DNA from: an uncultured Opitutia bacterium
Lineage (GTDB): Bacteria > Verrucomicrobiota > Verrucomicrobiia > Opitutales > Opitutaceae
DNA: 5,918 nt
NCBI GenBank assembly: GCA_937952235.1
Contig: CALFZM010000057.1
Span: forward strand, 1-5,918
Reading direction: 5' to 3'
Positions 1 to 5,317 of the stretch are shown here, in pieces. A program made the translations under genes and the position numbers. Numbering within the stretch: position 1 is the first letter of the stretch; every line of letters starts with the position of its first letter. The notes under the pieces are model-generated. The model saw only the letters and a list, made by a program, of their open reading frames with translations. It made no database searches and had not been told where the DNA came from.

Positions 1-440
1 CCCGCATCGGCGCGTGCCTCCTCGAGATCGGTGGCGAGCTTCTCTTTCTCCGCCTCGAGCACGCGCACACGGTCGCGAAGCTCCGCGAGCGCCGAGGTGG
101 AGTCATCGACCTGCCGGCTGGCGGCAGCGTAGGAGTCCTGCGCCAGGGCGAGCTCCTGCTGGAGCTGCGCGCACCGCTCTTCCGCAGTCCGGGCCGCCAG
201 CGCGCTCCGCTCCTGCTCCGCCTTCAGCGTTTCGCGCAGCGCGGTGTACTCGCTGAGGAGATCGCGGATGTTGGGATCTTTGCGCGCGAGGCGCTCGAGC
301 TTCAGCTGCACGGCATTGCGGGCCTGCGCACGCTCGAGGGCTTGGCGCTCTTCGGTCTCGCGGCGAAAAGTCTCCGCGGCCTTTTCTTCGGCCTCCGCGC
401 GGGCCAGGCCGCGCGGAACAAGGTTTGTGTCGGTGGGCAT
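1..440 (-). CDS. Coiled-coil protein of unknown function (3' end outside window)
   Basis: An open frame of 146 complete codons runs from an ATG at 440 to the window edge with no stop, so the C-terminus is missing. An in-frame TGA 18 nt upstream of the ATG bounds the start. The protein is almost wholly charged and helical, rich in Glu, Arg, Ala, Leu and Gln. Long heptad-like stretches lie at about residues 12-53, 60-112 and 118-146, with likely helix breaks at KDPN (54-57) and DDSTS (112-116). There is no signal peptide or membrane segment. I do not recognise a family. It follows the capsid gene, a zone that in lambda-like phages holds packaging accessory or head-tail connector genes, but such proteins are usually not long coiled coils. 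A structural or assembly role is only inferred from position. No Shine-Dalgarno sequence is seen; the leader before the ATG is pyrimidine-rich. A hairpin with a T-run lies just upstream, so expression may be lower than that of the capsid gene. Confidence 0.72.
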   Translation of the reverse strand, partial: MPTDTNLVPRGLARAEAEEKAAETFRRETEERQALERAQARNAVQLKLERLARKDPNIRDLLSEYTALRETLKAEQERSALAARTAEERCAQLQQELALAQDSYAAASRQVDDSTSALAELRDRVRVLEAEKEKLATDLEEARADA

Positions 441-447
441 GGTGTAG

Positions 448-484
448 AAAAAGACTCATCCTGCCGGCGACGGGCGCCGGCAGG
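448..484 (-). terminator. Terminator-like hairpin with offset T-run
   Basis: On the minus strand a perfect 10-bp GC-rich stem (CCTGCCGGCG / CGCCGGCAGG, at 484-475 and 469-460) with a 5-nt loop is followed by seven other bases and then TTTTT (452-448). It begins 18 nt after the stop codon of the 86-residue gene and ends just before the coiled-coil gene start. The stem is a good intrinsic-terminator stem, but the T-run is displaced from its base, so it may terminate only partly and so lower expression of the downstream genes. On the plus strand no T-run follows the stem, so the reading direction is minus. Confidence 0.5.
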
Positions 485-502
485 ACTTACGAGGATGGCA
501 AT

Positions 503-763
503 TCAGGCGGCGGCGATGTTCGCCCCCAGGGCGAGCACCTTCCAATTGACGCCGTTCGAGATCGCGGCGCAGGCGGCGCCGGCGGAGCCGTTGGAGACGT
601 AGATGACGCGGCCGACGTTGTCGGCGGCGGCCGGGACCATCGCTACGGTGAACGTGTTGCCCGTGCGGGGCTGCTTGGTGGCGAGTTCGGCGGCAACTTC
701 GGCGAGCGTCTGATTCTGCCGACGCGAGCCGATCTTGCCGCGGCGAATGGTGGAGAGAGGCAT
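503..763 (-). CDS. Small protein after capsid gene, possible decoration or head-fibre-like protein
   Basis: An 86-residue protein on the same strand directly downstream of the capsid polyprotein, separated from it by about 100 nt that contain a long hairpin. Residues 1-15 are basic (TIRRGKIGSRR), residues 18-30 could form a short helix, and the rest is small-residue-rich with alternating hydrophobic positions that suggest beta strands. The stretch GRVIYVSNGSAGAACAAISN followed by GVNWKVLALG (51-80) resembles the short beta modules ending in an N/D-G-x-x-W motif found in phage head-fibre and tail-associated proteins; this is a resemblance from memory and not a firm family call. There is no membrane segment or signal peptide. 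Its location is where small head decoration or completion proteins often sit. The ATG is preceded by a pyrimidine-rich leader without a Shine-Dalgarno sequence. Hairpins lie on both sides, so its mRNA may have its own stability or copy level. Confidence 0.72.
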   Translation of the reverse strand: MPLSTIRRGKIGSRRQNQTLAEVAAELATKQPRTGNTFTVAMVPAAADNVGRVIYVSNGSAGAACAAISNGVNWKVLALGANIAAA

Positions 764-787
764 GGGAGGACGAGGAGGTTGCGATTG

Positions 788-824
788 CGCCCGGCCGACG
801 CGCGATGAGCGCGCCGGCCGGGCG
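788..824 (-). other. Long RNA hairpin between capsid gene and small downstream gene
   Basis: The minus-strand transcript can form a 16-bp stem with a 5-nt loop (TCATC). The arms are CGCCCGGCCGGCGCGC (824-809) and GCGCGTCGGCCGGGCG (803-788). Fifteen pairs are Watson-Crick and one, position 814 with 798, is G-U in minus-strand RNA. In plus-strand RNA the same position would be an A-C mismatch, so the structure favours the direction in which the genes are transcribed. It starts 40 nt after the capsid stop codon and ends 24 nt before the next ATG. No T-run follows, so it is unlikely to be a simple intrinsic terminator; an mRNA stability or processing element, or a pause site, fits better. Confidence 0.6.
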
Positions 825-864
825 GTTGAATGCCGGGTTGCCCGTCGGCGTTACGCGGCGGAAA

Positions 865-3324
865 TCAGCCGTTGGTGCGGAGGCAGACGATCCGCGTGTT
901 CTTGATGTCGGCGGCACCGAGCGCCCAATTGGCGTCGTCCTCGAGTTCCGCGTTGCTCGGCCCGGCGTCGGCCGCGGCCGGCACGCCGGCTTCCGGATCC
1001 CACTTGGCACCCTGCGGGTGGCAGATGAACCGAGTGCGATCGTAGATCGCCACGTTGTTCTTCGCGATGTCGCGGAGATCGAGCTGCAGCGCGGCGACCT
1101 CACCGGCGACGTCCGTCACGACCTGCGGTTTGTCGCCCATCGCGATCGAACCGCGGCCGCAGAGGAAGGTGTAGTACACCTTGCCGGAGACGCCGCCGTT
1201 GCGCACGAGCTTGTCGCTGACGAAGACCTGCATGCCCTTCCACTGCCGAAGAACAATCTGACCCTCCGAGTTGCGCACGACGTCGATCTGCTCCTGGTCG
1301 ACGAGCGCTGCCTCGATCGCGCTGTGCATCACGATGGCGCCATCGATCATGAAGTCCTTGTTTTCGCCGAGGAGCGCCAGGGCGTAGAGCAGCTTCGTCG
1401 TGTCGATCAGGTAGTCGCTGGACGGGCTCGCGCCGGTCTCCGAGAAGGCGTCGTAGCGGAGAGCCTTGAACGCACCCGTGACCGCATTCGGCGCAGCCGT
1501 GACGTCGAACAAACCGGAGAGCGCGGAGATGACGAGCCGGTGACGCTGCCGCTTCCGGAGGCCCTGGATCTTGCTGAGCAGCACGCTCAGGATGTCGCCG
1601 CCGGGCTTGATCCCGGAGATGATGCCGGAGAGCGCGGTCGCACCGAGCGGCGAGACACGGTTGAAGATCGCGGCCCGCTGGGAACCGGAGGTGATCTTCC
1701 GCATCTCGGGCGCCGTGTCTTCCTGCTGCAGCTGGTCGGCGTGATCGGGATCGATCACGTACTTGATCGAGATGTCAGTCCCCGGGCCGCTCGCAGCGGC
1801 GACCACTTCCGAATTGGAAGCCACGACCCCGGAGTCGATGAACGCCGTCCGGTCGACGACCGGTTCGGCCATCGCCTCCTGGATGACTTCCGGCACCCAG
1901 AGGTTGGCGATCTTGGTCCATTCGGTGGCGCCATAGATCTGCGCGCCGCGGGTGGAAGCCCAGACATTGAGGGCAAGGATCACCGCCGCCGCGGGAGCGG
2001 GGCCGACGAGGACGGCGAGCGCCACGAAGAGCGCGACCACGAGAGCGATCGCGGCAAGGCCGGTCGCGAAGAAGCGGGTGTTGGAAACACGCATAAAGGA
2101 GAACGCGACGGCCTTGGCCGCGGCGGCATTCGCCGTCTGGGCCGCCGCCTTGAGGGCCTTGGCACGCTCCGGATCCTTGCTCAGGATCTCGGCCTGGCGG
2201 GTGCGGTTGAGCGTGGCCCTCATCCACGGATTCGGCTCATCGGCGCCGGCGTTGCCGCCCTCCGGAGCCCCCAGATTGACGTCGGCGCCGCGGCCCGACG
2301 CCTTCAGCGCCTCGTATTTCTGCCTCCAGAGATCGCGATCGGCGGACAGCTCGGTGATCTTCGCGTCACGCGTGCCGAGCTCGGCCTTGAGGCGCGTGAC
2401 TTCGCCGGTGGCGGCAGCCAGGTCGGCCGCCTGCAGCTGCGCCTCGACGTCGGCGACCGACAGCGACGCGAGCTTGTCTTCGGGCGTGTTGCCCACGATG
2501 GCCATCGCCGCGGCGAACCGCTGCGCGTCCGTGATTTTCGCCTTCAGGAGGCCGATGATTTTCATAATCGAGTTTTCCGAGGTAGGTTCGATAGGGGCGG
2601 AAAGGGGCACCGTGGGGGTCACGCCCGAGGCCTCGAGTTCCGCGGCGAAACCGCGGAGCTGCGCGATCAGCGCGTCGCGCTCCGGGTCGTGTTTGCCACC
2701 GAACAGGGCGGAGAGCGCCGGGAACTTGGTCGAGAAACGGGCGAAGAGCCCGTCGGTCGCGGCCGGCTCGTCGACGAACGCGGCGAAGAAGAGATCGGTG
2801 ATGCGCAGCGCCGGCACGCCGTCATACTTGAGCGCGACGCCGTCCGGCTTCGTGCCGTACTCCTTACCGTCCTCCGCCACGAACACGACGTAGCCCCACG
2901 CCTCGATGGACAGCCCAAAAAGGTCCGGCGTTTTCTCCGCCATCTCCATGATGCGGGCGAAGCTCTTGGACTGCTCGGGGTCGTTGCGAAACGTCTCGTA
3001 GAACTCGAACTTCTCCGCGACGAGCTGCTCGCCCTTGATCGAGAAGCCGGCGAACCAGCCGGGAAAATCGAGCACACGGTCGGCGCCCTTGGAGAAATAC
3101 TCGTCCCAGCTCAGGTGCCGGATCGCGCCCTTGAGCTGCTTCCGCTCCGCCAGGATCGCGTGGCCGGTCTTGATCGTCTCGGCGTCGACGTAGATGCCGT
3201 GGCCCTTCGCCTCCCGGTTGGCCGCGAGCAGGCAGAGGTTTTTCAGGATGCCGGCCTGGCGGTCGACGTTGAAGCCGGCGACCGCGAAGGAGAGCCGGCG
3301 AAAGTTGGCGGTTGGTTTGCTCAT
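865..3324 (-). CDS. Prohead protease - scaffold - major capsid polyprotein
   Basis: One 819-residue frame carries three head-assembly parts. Residues 1-205 look like a prohead serine protease: GIYVDAET near 43-50, a likely catalytic His70 in AIRH, the segment PGWFAGFSIKGEQL (88-101), a likely nucleophile Ser139 in PDLFGLSI, and VDEPAATDGLF (184-194), which typically closes such domains. Residues 254-404 are scaffold-like: a charged helical region (287-342), a Gly/Asn-rich linker, then NPWMRATLNRTRQAEIL (365-381), typical of a scaffold C-terminus. Residues 418-457 are strongly hydrophobic. From 468 onward it is an HK97-fold-type major capsid protein, with TEWTKIANLWVPEV near the start, a central region around IMHS-like and WKGMQVFVSD motifs, DRTRFICHPQGAKW (762-775) and IKNTRIVCLRTNG at the end. 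Such protease-capsid fusions are known in phages; they use self-cleavage to mature the head. The start ATG overlaps the portal stop as ATGA, implying coupled translation. Protease and capsid identities are firm by motif; the scaffold call and all cleavage sites are inferred. Confidence 0.88.
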   Translation of the reverse strand: MSKPTANFRRLSFAVAGFNVDRQAGILKNLCLLAANREAKGHGIYVDAETIKTGHAILAERKQLKGAIRHLSWDEYFSKGADRVLDFPGWFAGFSIKGEQLVAEKFEFYETFRNDPEQSKSFARIMEMAEKTPDLFGLSIEAWGYVVFVAEDGKEYGTKPDGVALKYDGVPALRITDLFFAAFVDEPAATDGLFARFSTKFPALSALFGGKHDPERDALIAQLRGFAAELEASGVTPTVPLSAPIEPTSENSIMKIIGLLKAKITDAQRFAAAMAIVGNTPEDKLASLSVADVEAQLQAADLAAATGEVTRLKAELGTRDAKITELSADRDLWRQKYEALKASGRGADVNLGAPEGGNAGADEPNPWMRATLNRTRQAEILSKDPERAKALKAAAQTANAAAAKAVAFSFMRVSNTRFFATGLAAIALVVALFVALAVLVGPAPAAAVILALNVWASTRGAQIYGATEWTKIANLWVPEVIQEAMAEPVVDRTAFIDSGVVASNSEVVAAASGPGTDISIKYVIDPDHADQLQQEDTAPEMRKITSGSQRAAIFNRVSPLGATALSGIISGIKPGGDILSVLLSKIQGLRKRQRHRLVISALSGLFDVTAAPNAVTGAFKALRYDAFSETGASPSSDYLIDTTKLLYALALLGENKDFMIDGAIVMHSAIEAALVDQEQIDVVRNSEGQIVLRQWKGMQVFVSDKLVRNGGVSGKVYYTFLCGRGSIAMGDKPQVVTDVAGEVAALQLDLRDIAKNNVAIYDRTRFICHPQGAKWDPEAGVPAAADAGPSNAELEDDANWALGAADIKNTRIVCLRTNG
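2563..2580 (-). promoter_or_regulatory. Possible internal translation start of the scaffold-capsid part
   Basis: An ATG at 2565-2563 is codon 254 of the capsid polyprotein and opens with MKIIGLLKAK, which reads like a native N-terminus. It falls at the boundary between the protease and scaffold domains. The leader TCGGAAAACTCGATT is A/T-rich within a very GC-rich gene, which would keep the initiation region unstructured. Ribosome-binding potential is weak (GGAA about 9 nt before the ATG) but no worse than at the annotated starts here. Lambda C/Nu3 is the known precedent for a scaffold translated from an internal start in a protease gene. Use of this start is inferred. Confidence 0.33.
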
Positions 3325-5003
3325 GGGCGGGGAAGTTGCTGCTGGCGGGCAAGCGCGGCCCGGAGCTGCTCGAGCACGGCCCGGGCTTCGGTTGCTGCGG
3401 TCTCCGCCTCGCGCGCCGAGGTGGCAGCCGAGTCTGCCGACTCCTGCACCGCATCCGGATCCACCTGGCTGCTGGTGCCGGTGCCGTCGGGGATGTGTGG
3501 CACAGTGACCTCGCCCGGCAGTTCATTGCGCAGGAGGAAATCGAGCGGGACCTTCACCCCGGCGTGATCCTCGCCCTCCCTCAGTTCGCCGGCCGCGATC
3601 TGCGCCTTGATCCAGAGCTGGCGGCGGCGCTCGAAAACTTCCTCTTCGGTATAGCCCTGCTCCGCCCAGATGGCGGCGAGATCGGTCTCGCCGGACTCGA
3701 GTTTGATCTTGTTCGACTTGCCCGCCTTCTCGTCATCGAGAATCGGCGTGCGCCGAAACACCCACTCAATCGCCTCCTCATCGCCGTCGGGGTTTTTCGG
3801 CAGCTCGTCTTCGTTGACGGCCTTGCCGACGCGCCAGAGATAGAGCGGATCGTAGAAGGACGAGACGAGGAACTCGATGACGTCGGCGCGCCGGCCATCC
3901 CATTGCACGCCGAGGCCTTTGTAGCCGGAGTAGTTCACGTCACCCAAGCCGGAGAACCACAGCTCCACGGGCAGCCCGACGGGCGAGCTCATGGCATGCA
4001 GCATGAGCATAATGAGCTCTTTGTAGTCGCTCGCGTTGTAATGCGACATGAGCGACGAGATCTTCTCGCCCGGCTCCAGGGCGATGAACATGCCGGGCTT
4101 CAACTCGACGACGACCGGGTGGCCATCCCTCTTCACGCGATCGGCCGGAGCGGAGGCGTCCTCCGGTTCCGGCGCACCGGCGTCGTTGGCCGGTGTCGCA
4201 TCGAGGCCCTTCAGGTAGTCCGCGGCATTCTGCTTCTCGATGAAGCCGGAGAGGCTGTTGGCGTCCTTGATCTGCTTCGTCTTGCTGCGCGTGATCTCGT
4301 ACAGGTCGCGCGCCGTACGAAGCGAGGGCAGCAGCCAGGGCAGCCCGCGGCCCATCTGTACCCGGTCCTTGTCGAACACGTGGCGGACGAAATCCGCCGG
4401 GACGAGCTCGGACTCCGAGTACGACAGGACGCCGTTCTTCATCCGACCGAATCGGTAGAAGACGCGGTTGCCGGCCTTGTCGTAAACGATGCCGTTGACC
4501 TCGCTACCGCCATCAGCCCGGGCTATCGCCGGCGCCGAGCTCGGCGAACCGCAGAACTCAGACGGGATCACCTGCACCGTGCCGTCGATCCGCGTCACGA
4601 GGAATATCTCGCCGGCGAGCAGCATCTCGAGCTTCACGATCTTCTCGAGCGTGCGCATCGAATCGCCGGTCGAAGTGATGCGCTTCGCGATCCGCTTCCA
4701 CCATTTCTGCTTCGCGCCGTTGTAGACGCGCGCGCTGGTGGTGGAGCGCAGCGTCGCGTAGCCGACAGCCTCCGGGTACTTGCCGACCAGGCCGGCCAGG
4801 TACGGATTGTTGCGGACCTCCCGGCGCAGGCGGCCGAGCGCCACGGCGCGCAGCGAAGACGAGAAGTAAAAGTCCTCGGCGACGATCGCGGTGAAGTTGC
4901 CGTAGTCCTGTTCCTTCGTGGTCGCGGCCGCGTCGTAGTACGACGAGAAGACGATCGTCTTGGACGCATTCTCGGGGCGGCCGAGTTTCAGCAGCTCAGC
5001 CAT
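3321..5003 (-). CDS. Phage portal protein, lambda gpB family
   Basis: A 560-residue protein forming the dodecameric ring at the capsid vertex through which DNA enters and leaves. Family features in order: an N-terminal helical region with REVRNNPYLAGLV (61-73), where lambda-type portals carry the RNNP-like motif; a wing region with WWKRIAKRIT and LLAGEIFLVTRIDG (101-141); MGRGLPWLLPSLRTARDLYE (217-236); MSSPVGLPVELW (338-349); and NYSGYKG (357-363), equivalent to the conserved NYSS motif. The length is close to that of lambda gpB. Two unusual parts are seen: a disordered acidic Pro/Ala/Asp stretch at about 268-292 and a C-terminal tail (510-560) that is Ala/Glu/Arg-rich and probably coiled coil. 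Translation likely depends on coupling, since the gpW-like stop lies 2 nt before the ATG and no Shine-Dalgarno sequence is visible. The stop overlaps the next gene's start. The family call is confident. Confidence 0.9.
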   Translation of the reverse strand: MAELLKLGRPENASKTIVFSSYYDAAATTKEQDYGNFTAIVAEDFYFSSSLRAVALGRLRREVRNNPYLAGLVGKYPEAVGYATLRSTTSARVYNGAKQKWWKRIAKRITSTGDSMRTLEKIVKLEMLLAGEIFLVTRIDGTVQVIPSEFCGSPSSAPAIARADGGSEVNGIVYDKAGNRVFYRFGRMKNGVLSYSESELVPADFVRHVFDKDRVQMGRGLPWLLPSLRTARDLYEITRSKTKQIKDANSLSGFIEKQNAADYLKGLDATPANDAGAPEPEDASAPADRVKRDGHPVVVELKPGMFIALEPGEKISSLMSHYNASDYKELIMLMLHAMSSPVGLPVELWFSGLGDVNYSGYKGLGVQWDGRRADVIEFLVSSFYDPLYLWRVGKAVNEDELPKNPDGDEEAIEWVFRRTPILDDEKAGKSNKIKLESGETDLAAIWAEQGYTEEEVFERRRQLWIKAQIAAGELREGEDHAGVKVPLDFLLRNELPGEVTVPHIPDGTGTSSQVDPDAVQESADSAATSAREAETAATEARAVLEQLRAALARQQQLPRP

Positions 5004-5005
5004 GG

Positions 5006-5272
5006 TCAGTCGAAACGAGTGTGGAGTTGCGCCAGGCCGGGCCGGACGGAGCTGCCGCCGAGCCGCGCCTCGAGTTGCCCGATCGCCTGCTCGAGCTCGC
5101 GTTGCCGGCCGAGCGCGCGCTCATACGCGATCTCAGTCACGGCCACGCCGCCGAGGGTGTTCGCGGCGCCGTTGTTCTCGGCCCGCGCGATGGTCTCACG
5201 CACCCGCGTCAGCTCCGAGCGCAGGCGCTTCAGCCGTTCGGCAATGGTCTCTCCTCCGGTGTCCGTGGGCAT
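5006..5272 (-). CDS. gpW-like head-tail joining protein
   Basis: An 88-residue protein between terminase and portal, the position of W in lambda. Lambda gpW binds the portal after DNA packaging to hold the DNA in and to make the platform for tail attachment. The sequence predicts helix (11-32), a short Gly-rich beta-hairpin-like part with NTLGGVAVTEIAYERAL (38-54), helix (52-71), then a flexible tail ending in HTRFD. That is the helix-hairpin-helix plan of gpW, though it is somewhat longer than the 68 residues of lambda gpW. The call rests on gene order and fold pattern, not on strong motif identity. The ATG at 5272 is preferred over an in-frame GTG at 5296, which would add eight residues but lies inside a small hairpin; neither has a convincing Shine-Dalgarno sequence. 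The stop is 2 nt from the portal ATG. Confidence 0.65.
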   Translation of the reverse strand: MPTDTGGETIAERLKRLRSELTRVRETIARAENNGAANTLGGVAVTEIAYERALGRQRELEQAIGQLEARLGGSSVRPGLAQLHTRFD

Positions 5273-5290
5273 CCTGTAAAGGCCTGCAAG

Positions 5291-5310
5291 GGGCACCGTA
5301 GGGGGCGCCC
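5291..5310 (-). other. Short hairpin between terminase and gpW-like gene
   Basis: The minus-strand RNA can form a 7-bp stem (GGGCGCC / GGTGCCC, one G-U pair) with a 6-nt loop. It lies 7 nt after the terminase stop and about 18 nt before the preferred gpW-like ATG. It has no T-run. It may influence initiation at the gpW-like gene, but a stem of this size is not rare in GC-rich DNA. Confidence 0.25.
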
Positions 5311-5317
5311 AACCGCG

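Noticed and set aside
103..459. 118-codon minus-strand frame starting inside the hairpin region
   Set aside because: Its product is Arg/Ala/Pro/His-rich; the frame beginning at 440 gives a coherent coiled-coil protein across the same DNA.
456..1103. 215-codon minus-strand frame overlapping the end of the capsid gene and the 86-residue gene
   Set aside because: It is Arg/Ser/Pro-rich and low in complexity, and runs through two better-supported genes and a hairpin in a different frame.
805..3567. 920-codon open frame on the plus strand
   Set aside because: It lies antisense to the recognisable capsid polyprotein in the frame whose first codon base pairs with the third base of the sense codons. 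Stops there need sense TTA, CTA or TCA codons, which are rare in this GC-rich gene, so the long frame is expected by composition. The product is Arg/Asp/Gly/Val-rich without recognisable motifs.
426..5272. Identical first five residues (MPTDT) in the gpW-like and coiled-coil proteins
   Set aside because: The match is only about 15 bases and does not continue; chance or codon bias explains it, and no shared regulatory sequence precedes both.
3312..5279. 655-codon open frame on the plus strand
   Set aside because: It has the same codon-position relationship to the portal gene and the same explanation; the portal on the minus strand has clear family motifs.
5273..5296. GTG at 5296 as start of the gpW-like gene
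   Set aside because: It would add MPLAGLYR, lies inside a small hairpin and has no ribosome-binding sequence; the ATG at 5272 is the more usual choice, though the longer form is not excluded.
2604..5302. Shared 12-base string AAGGGGCACCGT at about 2604 and 5288
   Set aside because: About one such match is expected by chance in a window of this size, and one copy is within coding sequence while the other is intergenic.
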